From: Bog-950 sp964493695
GTDB taxonomy: Bacteria; Bacteroidota; Bacteroidia; Chitinophagales; LD1
Assembly: GCA_964493695.1 (NCBI GenBank)
Contig: CAZBPG010000005.1
Coordinates: 26,500-90,499, forward strand
Length of the DNA stretch: 64,000 nucleotides
Reading direction: 5' to 3'
Each line of letters begins with the position of its first letter. The stretch's first letter is position 1. The position numbers and the translations under genes were made by a program. The notes under the pieces were generated by a model. The model did no database searches. It had not been told where the DNA came from and was given only the letters and a program-made list of their open reading frames with translations. Below, in pieces: positions 27,925 to 37,550 of the stretch.

Positions 27925-28659
27925 ATGGTACTTTTTCGAAAAGTTTTGGTGGTATCAGATAACCTTTTTCTTATTAGTCATTTCCATTCTCTGGTAAGTC
28001 CGTTTACCGAAACAGAAGTGACTTACTGTTGCTCTCCGGGTAAAACTTCGTTATTGGACAACCCTTTGCTGCCGGTAAAAGTATTTGCCATTGATATGAA
28101 AAAGGACCAGACCGGATTACCCAGCAAATACGACCTTATTTTTTCATTGCACTGCAAGCAACTTTTTCCTGCTGAATTGATAAAAAAAATAAAGTGCATC
28201 AATGTTCATCCTGGCTTCAATCCTTACAACCGTGGCTGGTTTCCTCAGGTATTTTCCATTGTAAACGGAATGAAAGCCGGTGCCACCATTCACGAAATTG
28301 ATGAGCAACTAGACCACGGTGCCATCATTGCCCAAAGGGAAGTGCCGATAGAAAGTTACGATACTTCTATGAGCGTATACGAAAAAATTCAAACCGCAGA
28401 GGTAGAATTGCTTAAAGAGAATCTTGAAAATATTCTATCCAACAATTATTCCACCTTTTTACCCAAAGAAGAAGGTAAAGTGAACCTGAAAAAAGATTTT
28501 AATGCACTTTGCAAGATTGATCTAAACAAAAGAGTAACCATGAAGTGGGCACTTGATTATTTACGAGCATTAACACACGGAGATTACAAAAACGCTTACT
28601 TTATAGATGAACATACCGGATCAAAAGTTTTTGTAACTCTTCGTTTAGAAAAGGAATAA
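27925..28659 (+). CDS. Sugar N-formyltransferase (VioF/WlaRD-like)
   Basis: 244 residues. Formyltransferase fold using N10-formyltetrahydrofolate: the catalytic segment INVHPGFNPYNRGWFPQVFSI contains the Asn-x-His pair, and HEIDEQLDHGAIIAQREVPI contains the conserved D of the HxSLLP/D-type active site. The closest named families are the dTDP-4-amino-4,6-dideoxyglucose N-formyltransferases (VioF, WlaRD). The short C-terminal part matches the stand-alone, non-ankyrin form. With the VioA-like aminotransferase at 23659 it predicts a Qui4NFo-type residue in the glycan. Divergent from the methyltransferase gene. Confidence 0.85.
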   Translation: MVLFRKVLVVSDNLFLISHFHSLVSPFTETEVTYCCSPGKTSLLDNPLLPVKVFAIDMKKDQTGLPSKYDLIFSLHCKQLFPAELIKKIKCINVHPGFNPYNRGWFPQVFSIVNGMKAGATIHEIDEQLDHGAIIAQREVPIESYDTSMSVYEKIQTAEVELLKENLENILSNNYSTFLPKEEGKVNLKKDFNALCKIDLNKRVTMKWALDYLRALTHGDYKNAYFIDEHTGSKVFVTLRLEKE

Positions 28660-28666
28660 ACGTACA

Positions 28667-29515
28667 ATGCAAATGGCGGAAGTAAGCATCTGCATCATTT
28701 CCTATAATCAGGAAAAATATATTGAACAGGCTATTCAAAGTGCGCTGATGCAGCAATGCAACTTCGAGGTTGAGATTATTGTTTGTGACGATAACTCTAC
28801 TGACAACACCGCAACTGTTATTCAGACATATGCCCAAAAGCATCCTCAAAAAATAAAATCGTTTCCCGCTGAGCAAAACATGGGCATGTTGCGCAACTGG
28901 GAGCGTGCGTTAAACCTATGCACAGGAAAGTACATTGCACTTTTGGAAGGCGATGATTTCTGGAACGATGAAAACAAACTGCAAAAACAATATCAGATTC
29001 TTGAAACACACCCCGACTATTCAATTTGCTTTACTAATGCCTACTACAAAAATGAAGACGGACAAGAAGGATTTCCTTATTATGTAACCCTTTCCGGCAC
29101 TACTTATACTACGCTTGACCTGCTGACTTACAATTTTATTCCCACCTGCTCGGTGCTTATGCGAAACAACATCTCCGGTACATTTTTCCATCCTGCTTAT
29201 TTCAACAGTCCCTTTGCCGACTGGGTTATCCATATACTTAATTCACAATTCGGGAAAACTTATTTTCTAAATGAGTTTACCTGCACCTACCGTGTGCATC
29301 AATCGGGAGTATGGGGAGGTATAACAGAGGAGAAGCAATTACTAGATAAACTGCAGGCCATTGAGTGCATTGAAAAAATTATTCAGAATGAAAATTTAAA
29401 GCCCGCTGTAAAAGCTAGCCACCGGCAAGCGCTGCAAAAACTTTGCGCATACTACATAAGCAAGACGAAAAGGCTCAGCTATTTGAAATACAGAATTAAA
29501 TTGTTGCTGAATTGA
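28667..29515 (+). CDS. GT2 family glycosyltransferase
   Basis: 282 residues. GT-A fold: 'EVSICIISYNQEKYIEQAIQSALMQ' nucleotide-binding start, IVCDDNSTDNT, and the metal-binding 'LLEGDDFW' in place of a plain DxD. Cytoplasmic, no membrane segment. Starts 7 bp after the formyltransferase stop, and its TGA overlaps the start of the next GT2. This subtype (EGDDFW) is common for N-acetylhexosamine or galactose transfer, but donor and acceptor cannot be read from the sequence. Confidence 0.88.
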   Translation: MQMAEVSICIISYNQEKYIEQAIQSALMQQCNFEVEIIVCDDNSTDNTATVIQTYAQKHPQKIKSFPAEQNMGMLRNWERALNLCTGKYIALLEGDDFWNDENKLQKQYQILETHPDYSICFTNAYYKNEDGQEGFPYYVTLSGTTYTTLDLLTYNFIPTCSVLMRNNISGTFFHPAYFNSPFADWVIHILNSQFGKTYFLNEFTCTYRVHQSGVWGGITEEKQLLDKLQAIECIEKIIQNENLKPAVKASHRQALQKLCAYYISKTKRLSYLKYRIKLLLN

Positions 29516-30540
29516 GAACAAAAAAAGGAATTTCAGTTGTTATTTGCTGTTATAACAGCGCTAACCGGCTGCCCGAAACACTGGCACATTTGCTTAAACA
29601 ACAAGCAAGCAGTTTTGATTGGGAAGTGATAGTGGTTGACAATGCATCTACCGACTCAACAACAGCTCTCGCGCAACAAATACTTTCCACAAAACTACCC
29701 ACCGAAAAGTATAAAGTAGTGCAGGAGCCGGAACCAGGTTTAAGCAGCGCACGCAGAAAAGGATACCTGACCTCCCGTTACAAGTATCTGCTTTTTTGTG
29801 ATGATGATAATTGGATGAAAGAAGATTACCTGCAACTTGCCTTCGATACAATGGAACAAAACATTACCATAGGAATACTGGGAGGTGCCGGTGAGGCAGT
29901 GTTTGAAAAAGAAAAACCTTTTTGGTTCGACACTTATAAGTTAAATTTTGCTGTTGGCAAACAATCAAACGAAGTCGATACAATTTCAAAAACCGAAACC
30001 GTGTACGGGGCAGGGTTTATTGTACGCAGACAGATATTCGAAATGCTTGATGCTATTCAGTTCAAAAGTTTACTCTCCGACCGAAAGGGTAACGAACTGA
30101 TGAGCGGAGGTGACACAGAACTTTGTCTTGTTACAAAATACTTAGGGTATGAAGTAGGCTGTTCGAGCAAACTTCATTTCAAACATTTAATGCCTGAAGA
30201 TAGAATGAAATGGGATTATCTGAAAAAACTTTATTATGGTTTTGGAAGAAGCCGGTTGTATACACAGGCTTATAAACAGATTGAAAACTGCAACATGGTT
30301 CCAGGATCAAATCTTCGATATGCCTTGTGGCTCGATAAATATGTTCACCGCTTAAAAGAAATGAAATATTTTCTGCCGCAGGTGTTGTTCAAATTGAATC
30401 AAGAAGGTGATGATACCGTGTTGAGATATCTTGCTTTAATAGGGGAACTACATGAACTTGGCAGATTAAAAAATGAATATACAGACATTTTTAAAAAAAT
30501 TTTGTCTTTAAAAGAAAGCATATCTGCCTTGAAGAAATAA
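29512..30540 (+). CDS. GT2 family glycosyltransferase (TTG start)
   Basis: 342 residues. 'GISVVICCYNSANRLPETLAHLLKQQ', IVVDNASTDSTTALA, catalytic region FCDDDNWMKEDY and 'GGDTELCLVTKYLGYEV' (ED-type motif). The best start is the TTG at 29512, which overlaps the previous stop (TTGA); no nearby ATG gives the N-terminal strand. It is the intact paralogue of the frameshifted gene at 59495-60516: both share the order VDNASTDST / EPxPG / CDDDNW / GxxVIR(K/R), which allowed the break in the other gene to be placed. Confidence 0.86.
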   Translation: MRTKKGISVVICCYNSANRLPETLAHLLKQQASSFDWEVIVVDNASTDSTTALAQQILSTKLPTEKYKVVQEPEPGLSSARRKGYLTSRYKYLLFCDDDNWMKEDYLQLAFDTMEQNITIGILGGAGEAVFEKEKPFWFDTYKLNFAVGKQSNEVDTISKTETVYGAGFIVRRQIFEMLDAIQFKSLLSDRKGNELMSGGDTELCLVTKYLGYEVGCSSKLHFKHLMPEDRMKWDYLKKLYYGFGRSRLYTQAYKQIENCNMVPGSNLRYALWLDKYVHRLKEMKYFLPQVLFKLNQEGDDTVLRYLALIGELHELGRLKNEYTDIFKKILSLKESISALKK

Positions 30541-30542
30541 GC

Positions 30543-31466
30543 ATGAAAAAACCTTACTTTTCAATAGTCTTACCTACTTATAATCGAGCGCACTTGCTTT
30601 CCAGAGCTATAGAATCAGTGTTGACTCAAACTTTTACCGAATGGGAACTGCTGATAGTTGACGATGGCAGTACGGATAACACAAAACAAGAAGTTGAAAA
30701 GTTTACTGATAACCGGATTCAATACATTTGGCAGCAAAATTGTGAGAGAAGTGCTGCAAGAAACAACGGCATTTCGCTTTCTAAGGGTGAATTTGTCTGC
30801 TTTTTGGATAGTGATGATTTATGGAGAGAAAATCATTTGCAAACTCACTTTAACAAGATAAAATCGTGTAACGAAAGCAAAGCATTTTACTTCACTGGTA
30901 TGACCTGGAATTTTCCCGATCGTAAACAGGATGTAATCTTCGAATCTCCTGAAGCGAAAAATCCGGTTGAATATGTCATTTCTAACCAGATTGGAACTCC
31001 CACCGTTTGCATACATCATTCTATTCTTAAACTAATGAGATTTAATACTGCTTTGCGTATAAACGAAGATGTCGAGTTGTTTGCCCGCATTGTAGCCGAG
31101 TATCCTTTTGTTCAGATCCCATTTTCTACAGTTGATGTACTCATTCATGAAGAAAATACCAAAGCAAAAGAAAAAGATTATATCTCTCCTCAGATTAAAG
31201 CAATGGAAACTATTTTTGGGAATAGTGGATTAAAAAACAAAATCTCATACAGTTTCAAGAAAAAGTGTGTTCAAAATCTCCGCCATCAACTTATCAATCA
31301 TTATTTTTCCACCAAAGAGTATGCAAAAATGCGTAAAGAGATAGTGCGATTTTTGATTTTGTACCCAACACATTTTCAAAACAAATCGAAGATTGTATTA
31401 TTGCTTTATTACTTACCTTGTGGTTTTTTTTTACAAAAGACAATCGCCAAACTAAAGCATAGATAA
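30543..31466 (+). CDS. GT2 family glycosyltransferase
   Basis: 307 residues: 'YFSIVLPTYNRAHLLSRAIESVLTQTF', IVDDGSTDNT, 'ERSAARNNGISLSKGEFVCFLDSDDLW' with the DSDD metal site. The 'SAARNNGI' donor-site segment is nearly identical in the gene at 32484, so the two are recent paralogues. The last residues (LLLYYLPCGFFLQKTIAKLKHR) are hydrophobic then basic and may attach the protein to the membrane. The stop overlaps the next start (TAATG). Confidence 0.88.
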   Translation: MKKPYFSIVLPTYNRAHLLSRAIESVLTQTFTEWELLIVDDGSTDNTKQEVEKFTDNRIQYIWQQNCERSAARNNGISLSKGEFVCFLDSDDLWRENHLQTHFNKIKSCNESKAFYFTGMTWNFPDRKQDVIFESPEAKNPVEYVISNQIGTPTVCIHHSILKLMRFNTALRINEDVELFARIVAEYPFVQIPFSTVDVLIHEENTKAKEKDYISPQIKAMETIFGNSGLKNKISYSFKKKCVQNLRHQLINHYFSTKEYAKMRKEIVRFLILYPTHFQNKSKIVLLLYYLPCGFFLQKTIAKLKHR

Positions 31467-32479
31467 TGTCCTCTCCCTCCATTACAGTATTAATGCCCGT
31501 ATATAATGCTGAGAAATATTTGCGCGAGGCCATTGAAAGCATTTTAGAACAAACATTTACCGATTTTGAATTTCTGATTATCAATGATGGGTCCACAGAT
31601 AAATCAGAAGACATAATACTCAGCTATACTGATACGAGAATACGTTATGTGAAAAACGAATCAAACCTTAAACTAGTTGCTACCCTTAATAAGGGATTCA
31701 ACCTTGCTACGGGAAAATATGTAGTACGAACTGATGCAGATGACTTGAATTATCCCGACCGCATTGAATTACAATACAGCTTCATGGAACAAAATCCTTC
31801 TATCGGATTATCGGGAACAGGGTTTGAAATATTCGGTGAAAATACTTCAGTTAGTAAAGTACAATATTCCCCAGACCATAATACCATTTGTCTAAAACAT
31901 CTTTATCAAATTCATCTATCGCACGGCACTTCTATTTTTAGGATGGATGTAGTTAAACAGCACAACTTGTACTTTGACCCTTCGTATGTTCATGCCGAAG
32001 ATTACGAGTTGTGGACTCGGTTTTCGCAAGTGAGTCGATTAGCAAACATACAGAAAGTACTATACAAAGTTCGGCATCATGAAGAAGAGGTATCAAAATT
32101 AAATCAAGCTACACAACAACAAAATAGTATGCGGGTAAAACAAAATCAATTTTTGAAAATGGGAATAAAATTATCAGAAACAGAGATTCATTTGTTTGCC
32201 AGAGTATGCCAGCATGAATACATCAATAACAAGCATTTTATCGAAACAGTACAAAAACTGTTGGAGTGCTTAATGAAAGCTAATGACAAGAGTAGTCTAA
32301 TTGAAAGAAACTTCTTCAATAAAAACCTAGCGCAACTTTGGCTGAATGTTACATACAATTGCACTGGGCTTGGGTTGTTTTCATTAAAACAATTTTTTTC
32401 TTCACCGCTTTGCAAATACATTTCACTAAGTACTTCTCAAAAAATCAGCTTTTATGTAAAAGCGCTTGCAAGAATTTAA
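31466..32479 (+). CDS. GT2 family glycosyltransferase
   Basis: 337 residues: 'SITVLMPVYNAEKYLREAIESILEQTF', INDGSTDKSEDI, 'VRTDADDLNYPDRIELQ' with DADD as the metal site, and 'HAEDYELWTRFSQV' as the likely catalytic-base segment. This EDYELW subtype is common in capsule and O-antigen clusters of Bacteroidota. Overlaps its upstream neighbour by 1 bp and has 4 bp to the next gene. Donor sugar unknown. Confidence 0.88.
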   Translation: MSSPSITVLMPVYNAEKYLREAIESILEQTFTDFEFLIINDGSTDKSEDIILSYTDTRIRYVKNESNLKLVATLNKGFNLATGKYVVRTDADDLNYPDRIELQYSFMEQNPSIGLSGTGFEIFGENTSVSKVQYSPDHNTICLKHLYQIHLSHGTSIFRMDVVKQHNLYFDPSYVHAEDYELWTRFSQVSRLANIQKVLYKVRHHEEEVSKLNQATQQQNSMRVKQNQFLKMGIKLSETEIHLFARVCQHEYINNKHFIETVQKLLECLMKANDKSSLIERNFFNKNLAQLWLNVTYNCTGLGLFSLKQFFSSPLCKYISLSTSQKISFYVKALARI

Positions 32480-32483
32480 AGTT

Positions 32484-33404
32484 ATGAAGCCCTTTTTCAG
32501 TATAATCATTCCTACCTACAACCGTGCGCAATTGATTGGCAAGGCTATTGACAGCGTGGTTAAACAAACCTTTTCTGATTGGGAACTGGTGATTGTTGAT
32601 GATGGCTCAACCGATGACACAAAGGATGTGATTGAAAAATACAAGCTGCAGAACAACCGCATAAAGTATATCTACCAGCCAAATGCTGAACGGAGTGCTG
32701 CCCGCAATAATGGAATTAAAAATGCTCAGGGCGAATACATTTGCTTTTTAGACAGCGATGATTACTTCTTACCCAACCGACTTGAAATATTATTTAAAGA
32801 ATTAAAAAAACGAAGTTTCCAGGTAGCAGCATTCTTTACAGGTGTAAAAATTGAAAAGAATGGATCTCTTTTCCCTAAAGAGGATCTAATACATACCGAT
32901 AATATTTTCGAATATCTGGTTTTGACCGCTATTCATAGTCAGCAAGTATGCATTCACAGCAATATCTTAAAAGAAGTCAACTACGATACTCAGTTAAACA
33001 TTGGTGAGGATTTAGAGTTATGGATGCGTATAGCGAATAAATTTCCGTTTATCCGAATGGAAAACCAGCACACGATTGTTGTAGTAGACCATGAAGACCG
33101 AACAGTAAACGTAAAAAGAAATAATGTCTATTTTGATACTTTACGGCTGTGTAAACATATATTCAACGATGAAAAATACGGAAACAGAGTTTCACACAAA
33201 ACACAATTAAAAATTATTGGCAACTGTTACTATGGCGTAGTAAAGTATAACATCTACCAACGCAGGAGATTTCTGGCGATGTATTATTTAACTAAATCAA
33301 TTCTTATTGATACAGATACTCCTTTGTTAAAATTCCGAGTAAATATTTTCCTTAAGCTTCTTTTAGGTGTTTCTATTAAAAAAATTGAAAAATTTATTGA
33401 ATGA
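32484..33404 (+). CDS. GT2 family glycosyltransferase
   Basis: 306 residues from the ATG at 32484; the in-frame TTG at 32466 inside the previous gene is not needed. 'FFSIIIPTYNRAQLIGKAIDSVVKQTF', IVDDGSTDDT, 'ERSAARNNGIKNAQGEYICFLDSDDYF'. Paralogue of the 30543 gene throughout the catalytic half, with a divergent C-terminal half, the usual place where acceptor specificity differs. Ends in a hydrophobic/basic helix (NIFLKLLLGVSIKKIEKFI). Confidence 0.88.
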   Translation: MKPFFSIIIPTYNRAQLIGKAIDSVVKQTFSDWELVIVDDGSTDDTKDVIEKYKLQNNRIKYIYQPNAERSAARNNGIKNAQGEYICFLDSDDYFLPNRLEILFKELKKRSFQVAAFFTGVKIEKNGSLFPKEDLIHTDNIFEYLVLTAIHSQQVCIHSNILKEVNYDTQLNIGEDLELWMRIANKFPFIRMENQHTIVVVDHEDRTVNVKRNNVYFDTLRLCKHIFNDEKYGNRVSHKTQLKIIGNCYYGVVKYNIYQRRRFLAMYYLTKSILIDTDTPLLKFRVNIFLKLLLGVSIKKIEKFIE

Positions 33405-33470
33405 ATAAACTAAGACACACTAACAATAAGTTTCCTTGTCCATTACTATTCTGTTAATAAACAACGATTT

Positions 33471-34427
33471 ATGGCTTCAGATTTTGGAATTATTCTTACT
33501 ACTTATATCGGTGATTATTATCTAACCAAAGCTCTATTAGCAAGTATTAAAAAATACATGCCTGAGATGCCCATTTGCATTATCCAGGATGGAGATTTTT
33601 CGTTGGAAGAAATTAAAAAGGCTTACAACATCACACACATTATCAAAAAAGAAACGGTAAAAAATGAATTCATTAAAGAAAATTGTTTCCGTTCACGTTG
33701 CTCAAATCTTGCTGCTTTCAGCGAATCACCTTTTGAAAAATTTCTCTTCCTTGATTCGGATATAGTATTATGGGGAAATATTCTGAAGCATGTTGGCGTA
33801 GATAATTTTGACTTTGTTCATAACGAACCCCATGAACCATATACAGATAAAATTTATAGAGAACAATATTTTGTGCCGGAAAGACTCTTTAAGCATACCG
33901 AAGGTTTTGAATGGAAGGACTGTCATTTCTTTAATTCAGGTACCTTTATTGCCAAGAAGAACATGTTTGACCAAAAAGAAATTGAAGAGACCATTGACTT
34001 ACGAAAAGCAGATTGGACATTATTGCCATCAGCACCACAAAGCTTTATTAATCTATTGGTGTTTCGCAATAAGATGAAAGGGAAGATAAAAGTTGGAGAA
34101 GCTCATCTTCAAACAAACGTTCCGGTATTGACTACAGCTTACCTTGAGAAGAAATTTGTTTTTGCAAATGGTGAGCCTGTGGTAAATCAGGACACCGTAA
34201 TTCATTGGGCCGGGCTAAAACCATTAATGATGAATAGTGGCAAAGTTTTTTTAACTCCTGAAGTATATTTCAGGAAACTTCATCTGAAAAATATTGGTTC
34301 CATTTGGCGGTTTGTACCGGTAGTTTATTTTTATTATGAAGAAGTTATAGCAGTGCTGAACGTTTATCACAACGGCTCTATCTTGACCTATTTGAAACGA
34401 AAAATTTTATCCTGGTTTAAAAAATAA
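33471..34427 (+). CDS. GT-A-fold glycosyltransferase-like protein (GT8-like)
   Basis: 318 residues. 'DFGIILTTYIGDYYLTKALLASIKKYMPEMPICIIQDGDFS' begins like a nucleotide-diphospho-sugar transferase. 'FLFLDSDIVLWGN' gives the DxD (Asp-Ser-Asp), and 'WKDCHFFNSGTFIAKKNMF' plus 'VINWAG'-like 'VIHWAGLKP' near the end resemble the substrate and His metal sites of GT8-type enzymes. I do not recognise the exact family. It follows the preceding GT2 after a 66-bp gap in which I see nothing, and is followed at 8 bp by a deacetylase. Confidence 0.72.
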   Translation: MASDFGIILTTYIGDYYLTKALLASIKKYMPEMPICIIQDGDFSLEEIKKAYNITHIIKKETVKNEFIKENCFRSRCSNLAAFSESPFEKFLFLDSDIVLWGNILKHVGVDNFDFVHNEPHEPYTDKIYREQYFVPERLFKHTEGFEWKDCHFFNSGTFIAKKNMFDQKEIEETIDLRKADWTLLPSAPQSFINLLVFRNKMKGKIKVGEAHLQTNVPVLTTAYLEKKFVFANGEPVVNQDTVIHWAGLKPLMMNSGKVFLTPEVYFRKLHLKNIGSIWRFVPVVYFYYEEVIAVLNVYHNGSILTYLKRKILSWFKK

Positions 34428-34435
34428 CTTGTTCA

Positions 34436-35431
34436 ATGAGTATTGTACCAAGGATAAAATCTAAAGTTTTTCGTGCATATAGAGAGTTGGTTTTTGAAAC
34501 ACCTCTAATTTCTCACAACATAAAATATCCTAGGCGTAACATCATAATCATGTATCACGGTATTGATACAGCAGGTAGAAATTTGTTTAATGGTAGACAT
34601 ACTCCTATTCATTTTTTCGAAAAGCAAATTCGTTTTCTCAAAACCCGGCTTAAAGTAGTTCCACTAAAAGATTACTTTGAAAACAGTAATTCGCAAAGTG
34701 ATTTGTGTGCTATTACTTTTGATGACGGGTATCTGAACAATTTGACAAATGCACTTCCTATTCTTGAAAAATACAATTGTCCTGCTACTTTTTTTATTAC
34801 CGGCATGAATGAGATAGGTTCTGATATACTATGGGCTGATTATGTAAACATCGTTAATAAACTGTGTTATAAAGAAGTAAAAATAGACGATGAGGTGTTT
34901 GTGAATTCAAATGAAAATTACGTTTCAAAAAGTCGAGGCTTAGCATTGTTAGATATTGTAAAGACCGAGAAGTGCGATTATACTTATAAGGAAAAAATTT
35001 ATGCTGCATTTAACAACCATGTGAATTTTAAAAAAGAAGAAAAATATTTCGAGTACTGGAAATTAATGACTGACGAACAGATAAAACTATTGTCAAAATC
35101 AAGATATGCAGAAATAGGAAGTCACGGATACTACCACAACAATCTTGGCAATATTTCAAAAGATTCAGCATATGATGAATTGACTCGCTCAAAAAAGTAC
35201 TTAGAAAATTTAATACAAAAAGAAGTTACCTCTATCGGCTATCCAGACGGCTCTTATAGCGATTCGGTAAGTAATTATGCTGCAGATATCGGCATTGTAC
35301 ATCAAACATGCAGCGAATACTTTAATAAAACAGAAGACCGATGGAACACTGTTCTCAAAAACAGGGCAGGAGTCTACAATTTCGATTCTGCGGGGAATCA
35401 GTTGCTGAGTGCACTTAACCACGAATTATGA
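34436..35431 (+). CDS. NodB-type polysaccharide deacetylase
   Basis: 331 residues, carbohydrate esterase 4 fold. MT1 'CAITFDDGYLNN' carries the catalytic and metal Asp pair; MT2 'EIGSHGYYHNNLGN' carries the metal His-x3-His; 'SIGYPDGSYSD' matches the later Arg/Asp motif, with Tyr-Pro-Asp in place of the usual Pro-x-Gly. It removes N- or O-acetyl groups from a glycan. No signal peptide is seen, so it may act on the lipid-linked glycan in the cytoplasm or be exported another way. The stop overlaps the GNAT start (ATGA at 35428). Confidence 0.87.
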   Translation: MSIVPRIKSKVFRAYRELVFETPLISHNIKYPRRNIIIMYHGIDTAGRNLFNGRHTPIHFFEKQIRFLKTRLKVVPLKDYFENSNSQSDLCAITFDDGYLNNLTNALPILEKYNCPATFFITGMNEIGSDILWADYVNIVNKLCYKEVKIDDEVFVNSNENYVSKSRGLALLDIVKTEKCDYTYKEKIYAAFNNHVNFKKEEKYFEYWKLMTDEQIKLLSKSRYAEIGSHGYYHNNLGNISKDSAYDELTRSKKYLENLIQKEVTSIGYPDGSYSDSVSNYAADIGIVHQTCSEYFNKTEDRWNTVLKNRAGVYNFDSAGNQLLSALNHEL

Positions 35432-36372
35432 ATAACGAGTATCGTTTCGAGAGGTTGAATGAGAAAAACATCATCGACCTTCTTCCGCTCTATTTGGATG
35501 CATTTCATGAAGTACGCTCGATTGATATTGTCCGGGCAAAATTTGATACTGCTTCATTTGGAGCGAAAAACTGGGCATTTATTGCCTACGCAAATGACAA
35601 TACTGCAGCAGCACTATATGCTTTGTTTCCGGTAATTATTACAAAAAATGAACGAGAAATTCTTGCTGGGCAGGTCGGTGATTTAATGACACATAGCAAT
35701 CATCGAAGAAAAGGTCTTTATATTACCCTAGCTGATATGACACATCAACTTGCACGCCTTGAGGGCGTTGAACTTATTTTTACTGTTCCTTATGGAGAAA
35801 ATGCCTCTTATCAAGGTTTTATGAATCGATTAAATTTTATACACACACACAACTTGAATGGCTACTATTTTAAAGTAAATGCTTTCCCTACGTTTTTGTT
35901 TACTTCAAAAAGTCACTTCATAAATCAAATTTATCTTGCATTTGCAAAACAAATTCTTTCGCGCTTGTTTAGTATTGTATATTCATTTAAGAACGATCTT
36001 GTTTCAGATTACGCTGAAGTAATTAGGAGCAATTCCTTTTTCGATTACAAAAAAAAATACAGTCAAACTTACGTAATGCAGATTGACAACGTAGCTGTTT
36101 GGTTTAAAATTGATAAAGGATCGCTAAAAGTTGGGGATATAGAGAAGAAATCGAATAAAAATTTCGAAAACATTTTGATAGGTTTAAAATGGGTAGCTTT
36201 TGCGCTTGGAATACGAATAATTCAATTTGAAGCAAGCCCCGATACTTATTTGGATAAACTACTACAAAAAATTGCAACTCCCATTTGCAATTATCGCGTT
36301 TGCCTCCTAAACTTCTCGAACCTTTCCGATACCGATTTCAAATTTACTTTTGCCGATCTTGATAACTTTTAA
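35428..36372 (+). CDS. GNAT-family acetyltransferase
   Basis: 314 residues. The N-terminal half is a GNAT fold: 'ILAGQVGDLMTHSNHRRKGLYITLADMTH' is the acetyl-CoA pyrophosphate-binding loop (R-x-x-G-x-G/L type), followed by VELIFTVPYGENASYQGFMNRLNF, which resembles motif B. Residues 155-314 are a second, unrecognised half. It is translationally coupled with the deacetylase upstream and the GT4 downstream (TAATG at 36370-36374). Deacetylase next to acetyltransferase suggests replacement of one acyl group by another on an amino sugar; this is inference. Confidence 0.75.
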   Translation: MNNEYRFERLNEKNIIDLLPLYLDAFHEVRSIDIVRAKFDTASFGAKNWAFIAYANDNTAAALYALFPVIITKNEREILAGQVGDLMTHSNHRRKGLYITLADMTHQLARLEGVELIFTVPYGENASYQGFMNRLNFIHTHNLNGYYFKVNAFPTFLFTSKSHFINQIYLAFAKQILSRLFSIVYSFKNDLVSDYAEVIRSNSFFDYKKKYSQTYVMQIDNVAVWFKIDKGSLKVGDIEKKSNKNFENILIGLKWVAFALGIRIIQFEASPDTYLDKLLQKIATPICNYRVCLLNFSNLSDTDFKFTFADLDNF

Positions 36373-37550
36373 TGTGTTTCCATATAATGAAGGGTAAAAG
36401 GATTTTTATTGTTTCCACAGAATTTCCGCCTGGACCGGGAGGCATAGGGTCGCATGCATATCAAGTTTCGAAAGAGTTGTATGCCCTTGGATGGGAAGTA
36501 AGTGTTTTTAGTGAACAAGCTAATTGTCCAGAAGAAGAAATTAGGGCATTCAACGAAAAATCTCCTTTTAAAATTTTTCGCTTATCCCCTACACCATCGT
36601 TCGTTTCCCTTTTAGTTAAATTATTCAAACTACTTGCAGCATTTCTGAAGCATCGACCCGATGTTGTTTTAGGAACGGGTAAACATGGCGCATGGTTTGC
36701 TGTATTGATAGGTAAACTAACTTTTACAAAAACAACAGTTGTTGGTCATGGAACAGAATTTATTACCACCATGTCTGCACATTCAAGAAACATAAACAAT
36801 TGGATCTATTCAAATGCCAGTGCTATTGTTTATGTTTCAAATTACACCAAACGAATTGCAGAAAAAGTAGGTATCGCGTGCAAAAGGTCTTACGTAATTC
36901 ATAATGGCGCAGATGACAGTTTATTCTATCCCTTACAAGAAAAAGAAATAGCGGAATTCAAAAATTTTAAAAACATTAATAAGCAAAAGATTATTACTAC
37001 CGTTGGCAATGTTCAGCCGCGCAAAGGTCATGAATGGGTGATAAGAGCTATGCCCAAAATTCTGAAATCAATTCCTGATGCCCATTACTATTGCATAGGC
37101 CCACCTTCTATTAAAAACCATCTTCAAAACCTTGCCAAAGAATTACAGATAGAGAAACATGTTCATTTTACGGGAAGAATATTAAACTCAGACTTGTTGT
37201 TATGGCTAAATGCCACTGATGTTTTTGTTATGACCAGCATAGCCACTGATTATGGAGATGTAGAAGGCTTTGGGATAGCGGTGATTGAAGCAGCACTATG
37301 TAGAAAACCTGCAGTAGTAACTAGTGAGTCAGGACCTGGTGAAGCAATTATTGAAAATGTAACAGGATTTGGAGCAAAAGAAAGAGACATTGATACTATT
37401 GCACAAAAGCTAAAGGAACTTCTGCAAGATGAAGGCCTAAGAAATACCATGGGAGAAAATGCGCTCAATAATGCAAAGCAAAATTTAACATGGTCAATTG
37501 TTGTCAAAAAATATGATGCAGTGCTATCAAAGCTTATTGAAAAATTATAA
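36372..37550 (+). CDS. GT4 family glycosyltransferase
   Basis: 392 residues. GT-B fold: glycine-rich N-terminal loop 'STEFPPGPGGIGSHAYQVSKELYALGWEVSVFS', linker 'YVIHNGADDSLFYPL', donor site 'TTVGNVQPRKGHEWVIRAM' and the E-x7-E motif in 'EGFGIAVIEAALCRKPAVVTSESGPGEAI'. Start: ATG 36372 overlaps the preceding stop; a second ATG (36387, MKGKRIFIVST) fits the family start better, so the first five residues are uncertain. Converges with the minus-strand GT4; the two genes overlap by 6 bp. Confidence 0.9.
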   Translation: MCFHIMKGKRIFIVSTEFPPGPGGIGSHAYQVSKELYALGWEVSVFSEQANCPEEEIRAFNEKSPFKIFRLSPTPSFVSLLVKLFKLLAAFLKHRPDVVLGTGKHGAWFAVLIGKLTFTKTTVVGHGTEFITTMSAHSRNINNWIYSNASAIVYVSNYTKRIAEKVGIACKRSYVIHNGADDSLFYPLQEKEIAEFKNFKNINKQKIITTVGNVQPRKGHEWVIRAMPKILKSIPDAHYYCIGPPSIKNHLQNLAKELQIEKHVHFTGRILNSDLLLWLNATDVFVMTSIATDYGDVEGFGIAVIEAALCRKPAVVTSESGPGEAIIENVTGFGAKERDIDTIAQKLKELLQDEGLRNTMGENALNNAKQNLTWSIVVKKYDAVLSKLIEKL

